In this document: positions 7,586 through 15,946 of the stretch, in pieces
Layout: every line of letters starts with the position of its first letter
How positions within the stretch are numbered: position 1 is the first letter of the stretch
Assembly (NCBI GenBank): GCA_964475955.1
Contig: CAYYZY010000074.1
Span: 1 to 34,547, forward strand
Origin: DATKZH01 sp964475955
Lineage (GTDB): Bacteria > Planctomycetota > Planctomycetia > Pirellulales > Thermoguttaceae
Direction: 5' to 3'
DNA: 34,547 bases
Translations under genes and position numbers: made by a program
Notes under the pieces: generated by a model
The model's input: only the letters and a program-made list of their open reading frames with translations
Database searches by the model: none
What the model was told of the DNA's origin: nothing

Positions 7586-9397
7586 TTGGCCAGCCTATCT
7601 TTCCGCCGACCAGCCGACGCCGACCCGTCCCACGCCCCGGCGTCGGAATCGGCCGACCGGCGCGACAGCGAACACCTGAAGGAAGTGCCCCCGTCGCGCG
7701 CCGACCGGGAGCGGATCCGAAACGCGGCGATCGGCCTGGCTTCGCGGCTCGACAAGTCGCGGCCGCTGGGGCACGACGACCTCGAGGCGCACGCCCGGTC
7801 CATCCTGGCGACGCTCGATCTGCCCGGCGCGTACGTCGGCTGGACGATGGTCATGCTGGGCACGGCCTTCTGGCGGGACCAAGTGATGGGCGTTCCCACG
7901 AGCCGGCGCCTGCTGCTGTTGCCCCACTGCCTGCGCGATACCGAGGCGTGCCCGGCCGAGTACGACGAGTTCGGCCTGCGGTGCCGGGATTGCGGGGCGT
8001 GTCCGCTGAGCGGGTTGCGGGAGTACGCGCGCGAGCGGGGTTATCGGGTGCTGATCGCCGAGGGCTCGCCGATCGTGATGCAGATCATCCTGGCGGGGCA
8101 CGTCGACGCCGTGCTGGGCGTCGCCTGCCTCAACTCGCTGGAAAAAGCGCTCGACAAGATCCTCCTGGTCGGCATTCCGTCGATGGCCGTGCCGCTGTTC
8201 GCCGCCACGTGCCGCCACACGGCCACCGACGAGGACTGGGTCCGAGAGATGATCGACACGCCCTACCGCCCCGGCTCAAGCGGCACGCGAACCTACGTCC
8301 ACCTGCTGCGATCGGCCGTGGGCACGTTCGAGCCGGACGAGCTGGAGCGGCTGGCGCCCCGGTCGCGGGGCGGGCCGCTATTGGACGAGAAGGACGGCCG
8401 GGGGCTGGAGGGGATCGAGCCGCTCTCCTCGACGGAGCTGATCGCCTACGACTTCCTGCGCCAAGGCGGCAAGCGGCTCCGCCCGTTCATCACCCTGGCC
8501 GCCTACGACGCGCTGACCGGCGGCGCGGGGGCGGGCCCCGAGGGCGCCGATCGCGCGGCCGGGCTTCCCGACCCGGTGAAGCGCGTCGCCGTGGCCATGG
8601 AGATGTTCCACAAGGCCTCGCTGGTGCACGACGACGTGGAGGACGACGATCCCTTCCGCTACGGCCGCCCCACGGTGCACCGCAAGTACGGCACGCCGGT
8701 GGCGATCAACGTTGGCGATTACCTCATCGGGATGGGCTACCGGCTGATCGTCGCGCAGCGCCAGGCCCTCGGGGCGGAGACGGTGGCCGACGTCCTTGCC
8801 CGGCTGGGCGAAGCGCACACGCGGCTCTGCGAAGGGCAGGGGGGCGAGCTGGCCTGGCGCGACGGGGCCGCGCGGAGGATCACCCCGCTGGAGGCCCTCA
8901 AGATCTACGCGCTGAAGACCGCGCCGGCCTTCGAGGCCGCGCTCTACGCCGGGCTCCGCCTGGCCGGACCGGCCGAGGCGTATCGGCCGCAGGTCGCACG
9001 GTTCGCACGGCACCTGGGCGTCGCCTTCCAGATCCTCAACGACCTCGACGATTGGCGGCGCGACCCGTCGAACAAGCGCTACACGGGAACCGACGTGTTA
9101 GGCGGCCGCCCCACCGTGCTCTGGGCGCTCGCCCTGGAGGGCCTGCCGGCCGCCGGGCGCGACGAACTCGAATCGCTGGCCGCCGACCCGCCGCGCGACC
9201 GGGAGGCGACGATCCGCCGCGTGGACCGGCTCTACGAGGAGGGAGGCGCGTACGAGAAGGCGTCCGGCCTGGTCGCCAAGCACCGCGGCCGCGCGCGGGA
9301 AACGGCCGACGACGTCGAACCCGAACCGCTAAGTCACCTGCTCGGCCACTTCGTCGACACCATCCTGCGGAAAGAAAGGATGAAGGCAGAAGGATGA
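7586..9397 (+). CDS. DUF116-polyprenyl synthase fusion protein
   Basis: A 603-residue two-domain protein. Residues about 105-215 form a cysteine-rich DUF116 domain with Cys115, 122, 133, 136, 139 and 181, which could bind a metal or Fe-S cluster. Residues about 285-590 form an all-helical trans-prenyl synthase: GGKRLRPF (294-301), first aspartate-rich motif HDDVEDDD (348-355), NVGDYLIG (375-382) and second motif NDLDDW (485-490). It should extend allylic diphosphates with isopentenyl diphosphate. Small residues (Ala344, Ser345) four to five places before the first motif fit a medium or long chain product, but this is weak evidence. An in-frame stop at 7571 limits the start; TTG at 7586 is the first candidate, with only weak GAGAG upstream, so the true start is uncertain. 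The stop is directly followed by the ABC ATPase start. Confidence 0.85.
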   Translation: MASLSFRRPADADPSHAPASESADRRDSEHLKEVPPSRADRERIRNAAIGLASRLDKSRPLGHDDLEAHARSILATLDLPGAYVGWTMVMLGTAFWRDQVMGVPTSRRLLLLPHCLRDTEACPAEYDEFGLRCRDCGACPLSGLREYARERGYRVLIAEGSPIVMQIILAGHVDAVLGVACLNSLEKALDKILLVGIPSMAVPLFAATCRHTATDEDWVREMIDTPYRPGSSGTRTYVHLLRSAVGTFEPDELERLAPRSRGGPLLDEKDGRGLEGIEPLSSTELIAYDFLRQGGKRLRPFITLAAYDALTGGAGAGPEGADRAAGLPDPVKRVAVAMEMFHKASLVHDDVEDDDPFRYGRPTVHRKYGTPVAINVGDYLIGMGYRLIVAQRQALGAETVADVLARLGEAHTRLCEGQGGELAWRDGAARRITPLEALKIYALKTAPAFEAALYAGLRLAGPAEAYRPQVARFARHLGVAFQILNDLDDWRRDPSNKRYTGTDVLGGRPTVLWALALEGLPAAGRDELESLAADPPRDREATIRRVDRLYEEGGAYEKASGLVAKHRGRARETADDVEPEPLSHLLGHFVDTILRKERMKAEG

Positions 9398-9898
9398 ATG
9401 ATTCACGTCGACGGTTTTCATAAGACGTACCGGGAGACGGTCGCCGTCGCCGGGTTGAGCTTCGACGTGGCCCCGGGCGAAATCCTGGGGCTGGTCGGGC
9501 CGAACGGGGCGGGGAAGACGACGACCCTGCGCGCTATCGCCGGCATCATCCCGCCGACCCGAGGGCAGCTCGTCGTCGCCCGGCACGACGTGGTCCGCAG
9601 CCCGGTCGCCGCCAAGCGGGCGATGGCCTACGTGCCCGACGACCCCAAGCTCTTCGACACGCTCACCGTCGGGGAGCACCTGGAGTTCGTCGCGGCCGCC
9701 TACCGCGTGGAGGGGTTCGAGTCGAAGGCGGCCGAGCTGATCGCCGCGCTCCAGTTGGAGGAGAGGCGGAACACCCTGGCCCAGGAGCTGTCGCGCGGCA
9801 TGCGCCAGAAGGTGGCCATCGCCTGCGCCTACCTGCACGATCCGCAGGTCCTCCTGTTCGACGAGCCGCTCACCGGCCTCGATCCCCGGGGGATCCGC
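9398..9898 (+). pseudogene. Truncated ABC transporter ATP-binding gene
   Basis: The first 167 residues are a normal ABC ATPase: Walker A GPNGAGKTT (34-42), signature LSRGMRQK (131-138), Walker B VLLFDEP (151-157) and D-loop LTGLDPRG. After LDPRGIR the frame loses all family resemblance; the switch histidine region and the C-terminal third are missing. The same DNA, read in another frame from about 9900, encodes the tail of a membrane protein. I infer a deletion that removed the end of the ATPase and most of its permease. The ORF runs on to 10354, but that part is nonsense and overlaps the next gene. Expression signals are good: the ATG abuts the previous stop and AGAAGGA precedes it, so this gene was part of the prenyl synthase operon. 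An assembly collapse would look the same. Confidence 0.75.
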
Positions 9899-9899
9899 C

Positions 9900-10247
9900 C
9901 CGGTGCTGGCGGCCGTCGCGGCGTTCAGCCTGCCGTTCAACTTCCTGCTGGTGGCCGTCGAGAACCTGCTTTTTTTGTTATTTCCCGCGCGCATCCAGCC
10001 GACGACGCCGGGCGACCTCCAGCACGTGGGGCGCATGATGGTGCTTTTGGCGGCGAAGATGCTCGTGCTCGTCGTTCTGTGTGGCCTGGCGGCGGCGGTC
10101 GGCGGCGTGACCTACGCGCTGGCGCGCTCTTGGATCGCCGCGGGCGCCGCCGCCTGGCTGGTCCTGGCGGTCGGCTGCGCGGCCCTGGTACCCTCCGTGG
10201 CGGCGGCCTACCGCAGGTTCGACGTCAGCGTCGACACGCCGCCTTGA
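9900..10247 (+). pseudogene. C-terminal remnant of an ABC-type permease
   Basis: About 115 residues in a frame different from the ATPase fragment. They contain three hydrophobic segments: VLAAVAAFSLPFNFLLVAV, then VLLAAKMLVLVVLCGLAAAV, then AAAWLVLAVGCAALVPSVAA. It ends RRFDVSVDTPP with a proper stop, as the last membrane helices of an ABC exporter permease would. There is no plausible start with ribosome-binding site; the frame begins at the deletion junction. Loss of the upstream 400 or so residues is inferred from the usual size of such permeases. The exporter family is a guess based on topology and on the adjacent ATPase fragment. Confidence 0.65.
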
Positions 10248-10256
10248 CCTGGCAGG

Positions 10257-10286
10257 CGCGTGGGTCTCGTACCTCGACCCACCCTA
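10257..10286. repeat. Palindromic repeat, GTAGGGTG...CACGC family (full copy)
   Basis: A 30-base copy with core GGGTCTCGTACCTCGACCC between GCGT and CACCCTAC. It lies between the permease remnant and the GH39-like gene, ending 28 bases before the latter's ATG. Confidence 0.8.
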
Positions 10287-10314
10287 CTACATTCGTACGA
10301 AAAGGATACGATCC

Positions 10315-13080
10315 ATGGCTTTTAACTGGCGATTCCGAAAGGGCGCGTGGGTGAGCGCCGTGGTGGTCATGCTGCTTGCTGCGACGGATGCATCCGTCGC
10401 GACCGCCGCCGCGGCCGACGGCGCGAAGATCGTCCTGGCGCGCCGAAAGCCCGATCCTTACGGGGCGCCGCGGCCGAGCCCCGGGCAGGAGCACGTCGCC
10501 CTGCGCACCAGCTTCTACGTCCCCCTGGCCGTCGAAGGCGGCGAGCCTTCCGACCGCGTGCTGCCCGAGTCGGTGTCGATCCAACTCCGCTCGAAAGATG
10601 GGCAAGCCGCGGCAATCCTCCGCCCGGAAGTCGAGTTCGCCGAGGGCTACTCGGGCCGCCTCTTTCCGGGCAAGGATCGGCGCAAAGGGCGCACGCTGAT
10701 CGTGTACGTCGACTCCGAGCGCAAACTCCACCCGGAGACCACCTACACGGTTCAAGTCGCGGCACGGTCGGCCCGCGGCGCGGAGCTGCCGGCCGAAGAG
10801 GGCAGGTGGCGGTTCACCACGCAGTCGCAGCCGGCGACGCACTCGGCCGACTTCAAGCTGAGCCTCGAGGCCGACACGGTCGCGTGGAGCGGCGCCTTAT
10901 TCTCCGGCTTCTGCAAGCCCAGCTTCTGCACGAGCCGTTCCAGTCGCATTCCCAGCTATGAGCTGATGGACGAGGTCCGCAAGAGGGCCCCCCGGGCGTG
11001 GAGCCTCCAGCGCGACGCCTGGCTCACCGGCATGAGCGGCGAGCCGCAAATCCTGCCGCGCAATCTGCCCAACATCGTGCGCGAGCGCGAGACCCGCCGG
11101 ATCGTCGCCGTCGAAACGCGCGAAGACGGCAAGGCACTGCGCGTCGAGGACTTCTTCGGCCACCGGCAGTACGGAATCCCCTCCGGCCGGCCGCCGAGCG
11201 ACGACTACCACCCGGGCGACGAGGTGCTGATCGCCGACTCCGAGCACGACGCCCGGGCCCGCGTGATCCGCGTCGACGACGCGGCGGCCACCGTGCTCGT
11301 CTCCGATTTCCCCGCGCCCGACGGCGGCTGGAAGCTCGACTACGCCGCCCCGCTTCCGGAGAAGGAAGCCCCGAACGCCCCGGGCCTCTTCCCGCCCGGC
11401 GGGTGCTACCTGCACAAGTTCGACCCGCCCGGCACGCCGGCCTACTACTGGGGCCGGCTCCATTGCGAGTGGGACCTCACCCACCGCCGGTTCGGGCGGA
11501 GGCTGGTCGTCAATTTCGTCGACGCCCCCGGCGACCTCTCCCGCGACGGGCGCAACTGGACCACGGCCAAAGACTACGCCGAGCTGCACGCCGTGGTGCG
11601 CCGCATCACCGGCCACCTCATCGACCGCTACGGCGACGCCACGCTCGACTGGCCGTGGAGCGTGTTCAACGAGCCCGACCTCGGCCCGCTCTTCTGGCGG
11701 TCCGACTGGAACGAACTCCAGAAGTTCTACGACTACACGGTCGACGCGATCCTCCGCGCGTTCGAGGATCGGGGGTACGACTCCGAGCGGGTCTTCGTCG
11801 GCGGGCTGGAGCTGGGCGGCATCTTCGGCGTGCATCTGAAGCTGCGCGAGTTCCTGGCCCACTGCTCGCCGCGCGCCGAGGCCAAAGGGGCCCTGGAGCG
11901 GAACGCCGCGTTCGCCGATCCGCGGTTGGATGGCAAGCGGTCGCGGCGCGTCGAGAAAATGTGCCGCGCTCACGACGGCCGGGGCTCGCCGTGCGACTTC
12001 GTCTCCATCCACGCCTACAACACGTCGAGCCTGATGGCCGCCAAGCTGGCCCGGGCGAAGGAGATGGCCCTGGAGATCGACCCCGAATACTACGCCGAGC
12101 TGTGGATCAACTCGCACGAATCGTGCCCCGGCTGGGACATGCCGCCCGACCCGGCCTTCGCCGACAGCTACCTCGGTAACGGCTACTTCCCCACGTGGTG
12201 CGCCGACGTGAGCCGGCGCCTGCTTGCCCAGGCCGCCGAAGACCGCCGGTACGCCTACGGGGAGACGATTCTCACCTTTTGGCCCGCACCCAACAGGAAC
12301 TTCGGCGGCGGAAACGCCTGCACCCGCACTCTCCACGTGGACGACGACGGCGACGGCCGAACCGACCGCACCGTGGCCGTCGCCATGCCGATCCTCCACT
12401 TCCTCGGCCTCACCTCGACCATGGGGAGCGACTACTGGGTGCTCCGCGAGCGGCGCATCGGCGGGCACGTGGTCAGCGGCTTCGCGGGGCGGAGCGAGGG
12501 CGACGTTCGCCTCCTGCTCTACTCCCACCACGAGCTCGACACGGAGTCCCGCTCGGAGCACGAGTTCCGGGTCGCGCTCACGCTGGCGGGGCTCGACGGG
12601 CCGCAGGCCCACGTCACGCAATACCGGTTCGACAAGGACCACAACTCCTACTACCGCCTCGCGAGACCGTTGCGCGAAGCCCGGCTGGCCGACCGCTTGC
12701 CGCTAGCGGGCGAGAAGCGGCGGTCGCTCGACGCGGCGGTCGAGCTTCTCCGGGCGGACGACGTCGAGTCGCAGCGCCGCGGCCTCCGCCGGCTTGCCGA
12801 ACTCGGCCCGGCGGCCAGGCCGGCGACGCCGTTTCTGGTTGCGCTGGTCGAGAAGATCGACGACGAGCAGCTCCGCGCCGACATCACGGCGGCGGCCATG
12901 GCGATCCACGCCCCGGTGCCGTACCCGGTCGACACGGTCGCCCGAATCGAGCGCCTCGCCAGGCTGCGTCCCACCGGCTCGTCGGTGCATGCCGTCGACG
13001 GCGAGGGCAATCTGCGGCTCGACGTACCCCTTGCCGCCAACGGGGCCTGCTTCCTGGTGATCGGAAACACGGAGGACTGA
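10315..13080 (+). CDS. Large secreted GH39-like glycosidase
   Basis: A 921-residue exported protein. The signal peptide covers about residues 1-34. Residues about 40-170 resemble a bacterial Ig-like domain (segments ERKLHPETTYTVQV and GRWRFTT). The catalytic barrel follows: SVFNEPD at 449-455 gives the probable acid/base Glu453, and WINSHESCPGW gives a candidate nucleophile Glu602 after the conserved SIHAYN (564-569). This resembles GH39 and related GH-A enzymes. An Asp-rich loop DDDGDGRTD could bind calcium. The last 170 residues contain a HEAT-like helical stretch and a terminal beta segment. The substrate is unknown. AAAGGA at 10301-10306, nine bases before the ATG, supports the start. Downstream genes run convergently. 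Confidence 0.7.
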   Translation: MAFNWRFRKGAWVSAVVVMLLAATDASVATAAAADGAKIVLARRKPDPYGAPRPSPGQEHVALRTSFYVPLAVEGGEPSDRVLPESVSIQLRSKDGQAAAILRPEVEFAEGYSGRLFPGKDRRKGRTLIVYVDSERKLHPETTYTVQVAARSARGAELPAEEGRWRFTTQSQPATHSADFKLSLEADTVAWSGALFSGFCKPSFCTSRSSRIPSYELMDEVRKRAPRAWSLQRDAWLTGMSGEPQILPRNLPNIVRERETRRIVAVETREDGKALRVEDFFGHRQYGIPSGRPPSDDYHPGDEVLIADSEHDARARVIRVDDAAATVLVSDFPAPDGGWKLDYAAPLPEKEAPNAPGLFPPGGCYLHKFDPPGTPAYYWGRLHCEWDLTHRRFGRRLVVNFVDAPGDLSRDGRNWTTAKDYAELHAVVRRITGHLIDRYGDATLDWPWSVFNEPDLGPLFWRSDWNELQKFYDYTVDAILRAFEDRGYDSERVFVGGLELGGIFGVHLKLREFLAHCSPRAEAKGALERNAAFADPRLDGKRSRRVEKMCRAHDGRGSPCDFVSIHAYNTSSLMAAKLARAKEMALEIDPEYYAELWINSHESCPGWDMPPDPAFADSYLGNGYFPTWCADVSRRLLAQAAEDRRYAYGETILTFWPAPNRNFGGGNACTRTLHVDDDGDGRTDRTVAVAMPILHFLGLTSTMGSDYWVLRERRIGGHVVSGFAGRSEGDVRLLLYSHHELDTESRSEHEFRVALTLAGLDGPQAHVTQYRFDKDHNSYYRLARPLREARLADRLPLAGEKRRSLDAAVELLRADDVESQRRGLRRLAELGPAARPATPFLVALVEKIDDEQLRADITAAAMAIHAPVPYPVDTVARIERLARLRPTGSSVHAVDGEGNLRLDVPLAANGACFLVIGNTED

Positions 13081-13094
13081 ACACCCCTAGCCCC

Positions 13095-13183
<89 letters not shown>

Positions 13184-13192
13184 GGCCGGCGG

Positions 13193-13942
13193 TCACTTCT
13201 CCGCCACGACGATCAGGTCGGCGCTCTGCGGGCGGTCGTAGGGCTGGTCGTCGTAACCGCCGAAGCAAGCCACGTGCTGGGCGCCGGCCTGCCGGGCCAT
13301 GCGCTCGATCTCCTCCGCTTCCCAGCCCAGGAACGGCACCGATTCGGACTGCATCGGCTGCGCTTCCGGAAGCGGGGCGACGACCAGCTCGACGCACCCG
13401 CCCCGCCCGCAACGGTGCACGCCCTTGAGCACCAGCATTTCGCCCGGGGGGAGCGTGATGGGCAGGCATTTCTGCCACACGCAGGGACCGTCGGGGAGCC
13501 GCCACAGGTTGAGCAGGTGGACGACGGCGACGCCTCCAGGGCGCACGGCCGCGAGCATCGCCGCCACGGCGCGCTCGGCGGTCGCCCGATCGGGGGCCAG
13601 GGCCAGCGAATTGCCGACGCAGAGGGCCGCGTCGAACGGCGCGTCGGCGGCGCTCGGCTCGTCGAAGCCGCGCACCACCCAGCGCAGCCCCGGCGGCTCG
13701 CCGAATTGGGCCCTCGCCCGGGCGATCATGCCCGGGCTGACGTCGGCGGCCTCCACGTGAAGGCCCCAGGAGTGGAACATGGCGGCGTGGCGGCCGGTGC
13801 CGCAGGCCACGTCGATCACGCGGCGCGCCCCGACGCGCTCGAAGAGGCGGCGATAGAAGGGCCCCTCGCGGTCGAGGCGCTTGGGCCAATCGATCATCGC
13901 CTCGTAGACGTCGGTCAGATCGTCGAAGATCCGTGCGCTCAT
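13193..13942 (-). CDS. Class I SAM-dependent methyltransferase
   Basis: A 249-residue cytoplasmic Rossmann-fold methyltransferase. Motif I is VIDVACGTG (42-50), the acidic end of strand 2 is Asp67 in AADVSP, and the motif IV region is FDAALCVGNSLALAP (103-117). The lid after the core contains a Cys-rich turn (HRCGRGGC) that could face a substrate. The acceptor cannot be predicted. The gene begins six bases after the stop of the small lipoprotein gene, so the two are probably cotranscribed, and a second methyltransferase opens the same operon. No strong ribosome-binding site is present before the ATG. Confidence 0.8.
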   Translation of the reverse strand: MSARIFDDLTDVYEAMIDWPKRLDREGPFYRRLFERVGARRVIDVACGTGRHAAMFHSWGLHVEAADVSPGMIARARAQFGEPPGLRWVVRGFDEPSAADAPFDAALCVGNSLALAPDRATAERAVAAMLAAVRPGGVAVVHLLNLWRLPDGPCVWQKCLPITLPPGEMLVLKGVHRCGRGGCVELVVAPLPEAQPMQSESVPFLGWEAEEIERMARQAGAQHVACFGGYDDQPYDRPQSADLIVVAEK

Positions 13943-13948
13943 TGCGGC

Positions 13949-14251
13949 CTACGGCTCGGCCTCGCCGCGCAAGGAGCCGATCACCGCTTTGCCGACGGCC
14001 CCGAGCACTCGGCCCTCGCTGGTCTTGGGCTCGTATTTCCACGCCTCGCGCTGGGGCGCCTCGGACTCGCGCGCTTCGCCCTTGGAAGTGGCCGAGGCGC
14101 CGCGCTCCGCCGTGTCGGTGTCGGCGGGCGCGGCCCCCGAGGGGGCGGCGACCGTCGGCCGGCTCGGGGGCGCTTCCCGGCCCGCCGGCCGGCAGCCGGC
14201 CAGCGCAAGGGGCAGGATTGCCAGGGTCGCGATCCAGACGGCCGTCTTCAT
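13949..14251 (-). CDS. Small lipoprotein
   Basis: A 100-residue predicted lipoprotein. The start at 14251 is chosen because a lipoprotein signal follows at once: MKTAVWIATLAILPLALAGC, with lipobox LAGC and modified Cys20. An upstream extension to 14329 in the same frame would place 26 unlikely residues before the signal. The mature part is rich in Pro, Ala, Glu and Arg, ending in a short predicted helix (RVLGAVGKAVIGSL). I recognise no domain. It lies between two methyltransferase genes on the same strand with very short gaps, which suggests a shared transcript. Confidence 0.7.
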   Translation of the reverse strand: MKTAVWIATLAILPLALAGCRPAGREAPPSRPTVAAPSGAAPADTDTAERGASATSKGEARESEAPQREAWKYEPKTSEGRVLGAVGKAVIGSLRGEAEP

Positions 14252-14325
14252 AGGCAGGGTTCCCGTGGGGTGCAGCAGATGGGTGATAAAGCCCGTCGGG
14301 CGGTTTCGGTTCGCGCCGGCGCGGC

Positions 14326-14985
14326 TCACTGGGGGACGTGGGGACGTTTCATCAGGCAGGACCAGCCCAAATACCCCTTCTCGCTGGCCGGGCTCGCGAA
14401 CCGGAAATGCCGCAGGTCGACGAACTCGAACAATCGGCCCAGCTCCAGGCGGATCTCCTCTTCGGAGACCTGGGGAGGGCCTCCGGCTTGCGGTTCGCCG
14501 GTGCTGCCGACCAGGGCGAGGTAAAAGGAGCCGGGCTGCGTGGTTCGCCAGAGGAGATCGAGGTACCGGTCGAGCTCGTGGCGGCGGAGGAAGTGATAAA
14601 AACCCCCGTCGTAGACGAAATCGTAGCGCTCACCGCCTCGGGCGAACGCGAATACGTCGTCGAGGACGAAGCATACCGGCACGCCGGCCATCCGCGCCCT
14701 CGAACGGGCCCGTTCCAACGCCAGGGGCGACCAGTCGACCGCCGTCACCTCGAACCCCTGCTGTGCCAGGCAGACGGCATCGGCGCCCGTGCCGCAGCCG
14801 ACCTCCAGGGCCCTGCCGCGCGGGATACCCCCCTCTTTGAGCACACGTACAAGCTCTTCAGCGGGGCTTCCCGTCTCCCAGGAAGGGGTTCCTTCGCGGT
14901 AGAGGGTATCCCAATCCGGGGGGGTGCGCGGTCCTGCCTGGGGTGACTCGGTCATCGGTTCTCGGGGTGAAGAGTGGGTCTCCAT
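14326..14985 (-). CDS. Class I methyltransferase, thiopurine/tellurite type-like
   Basis: A 219-residue SAM-dependent methyltransferase. The N-terminal WDTLYREGTPSWETG (25-39) is typical of the thiopurine S-methyltransferase-like and TehB-like group. Motif I is ALEVGCGTG (59-67), strand 2 ends at Asp84 in TAVDWSP, and the motif IV region is YDFVYDGGFYHFL (121-133). Such enzymes often methylate small thiols, halides or metalloids, but the substrate here is unknown. An alternative start is Met11 at 14955; neither start has a strong ribosome-binding site. First gene of the minus-strand operon with the lipoprotein and second methyltransferase; divergent from the phosphoesterase. Confidence 0.8.
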   Translation of the reverse strand: METHSSPREPMTESPQAGPRTPPDWDTLYREGTPSWETGSPAEELVRVLKEGGIPRGRALEVGCGTGADAVCLAQQGFEVTAVDWSPLALERARSRARMAGVPVCFVLDDVFAFARGGERYDFVYDGGFYHFLRRHELDRYLDLLWRTTQPGSFYLALVGSTGEPQAGGPPQVSEEEIRLELGRLFEFVDLRHFRFASPASEKGYLGWSCLMKRPHVPQ

Positions 14986-15130
14986 GGTGGCGATTCCGCG
15001 GAGTCGGCCGCTGGCCTCGACCGACCGCTCAAATTATAGTGTCGGCTCCGAATCGGATCTTTGCAAGCGGCGGATTACGTCTTCACGGGGCGTGCCGACA
15101 CGAATCGTGCCCTGCTTCGGCGGATTGTTC

Positions 15131-15781
15131 ATGAGAATGCTTGGGATTACCGACCTGCATGGCGACCGGGAGGCGCTTCGCCGGATCCTCGCCGAGGCCG
15201 GCCCGGTCGACGCCGTGCTGTTTGGGGGCGACGTCACGCATTTCGGCACGCCCGACGAGGCGGAGCAACTGGTGGCGCTCGCCGAGCCGTCGGCCCCCAC
15301 GGTGCTCGCCGTGGCCGGCAACTGCGACTCGGCGGAGGTCGACGCGCGCCTGGTCGAACTCGGCGTCTCGTTGGCCGGCCGGGGGGTCGCCATCGGCGAG
15401 CTGGGCCTGCACGGGCTTTCGGCCATCCCGCCGTGGATTCGCAAGATGTACCAGGCCACCGAAGAGGAGCTGGCCGCGGCCCTGGAAGCCGGCTGCGGCC
15501 AGGTCGCGTCGGCACGGCTTCACGCCGTGCTGGCCCACGTTCCGCCGCACGGGCTGTCGGCCGATCGGACCTTCTTCGGCCGGCACGTGGGGAGCCGGGC
15601 CCTGCGCGCGCTGGTCGACGAGAAGGCCCCGGCGCTGGTGGTCTGCGGACACATCCACGAAGCCCGGGGCGTCGAGCAGCTCGGGCGGACGACGATCGTC
15701 AACTGCGGGCACGCCCTGCAAGGGTACTACGCGCTGGTCGACGTGGACGACCGGGTCCGCGTCCGGCTCGCCCGCGCGTAG
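15131..15781 (+). CDS. Calcineurin-like metallophosphoesterase
   Basis: A 216-residue binuclear metallophosphatase of the YfcE/Icc-like superfamily. Metal ligands are visible in order: Asp8 and His10 (TDLHGD), Asp34 (FGGD), Asn64 (AGNCD), His136 (LAHVPPHG), His174 and His176 (CGHIHEARG). It should hydrolyse a phosphomono- or diester; the substrate is not predictable. The same frame is open upstream to 14924, but family similarity begins at the ATG at 15131 (MRMLGITDLHGD), so the shorter form is chosen. Ends before a GGGGTCGAG repeat and the DUF3754-like gene. Confidence 0.85.
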   Translation: MRMLGITDLHGDREALRRILAEAGPVDAVLFGGDVTHFGTPDEAEQLVALAEPSAPTVLAVAGNCDSAEVDARLVELGVSLAGRGVAIGELGLHGLSAIPPWIRKMYQATEEELAAALEAGCGQVASARLHAVLAHVPPHGLSADRTFFGRHVGSRALRALVDEKAPALVVCGHIHEARGVEQLGRTTIVNCGHALQGYYALVDVDDRVRVRLARA

Positions 15782-15801
15782 GGTTTCATTGGCGTCGCAC
15801 G

Positions 15802-15837
15802 GGGGTGCCTGGGGTCGAGCGCAGCGAGTCCCCAGTC
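15802..15837. repeat. GGGGTCGAG palindromic repeat, copy B (left half only)
   Basis: Only the left arm and inner turn of the family are recognisable (CTGGGGTCGAGCGCAGCGAG followed by TCCCCAG). The right half seen in copies A and C is absent or degraded. It lies in the 165-base gap between the phosphoesterase and DUF3754-like genes. Confidence 0.65.
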
Positions 15838-15946
15838 GTCCGTCGACCGAGCGCTCGGCGAAGCTCTTGAGCACGGCGGGGCCCGGCCGGTATCATGGGG
15901 CCGATCGGCCGGGGCGCGGCCGACTCGACAGAAGCGAGGGGGACCC

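Noticed and set aside
7483..9423. 646-codon open frame overlapping the prenyl synthase gene
   Set aside because: Same strand, different frame; Arg/Gly/Pro-rich without motifs, while the frame starting at 7586 carries all prenyl synthase motifs.
9898..10354. C-terminal half of a 318-residue chimeric ABC protein
   Set aside because: After the deletion junction this frame has no family resemblance and overlaps the start of the GH39-like gene; the other frame carries the permease tail.
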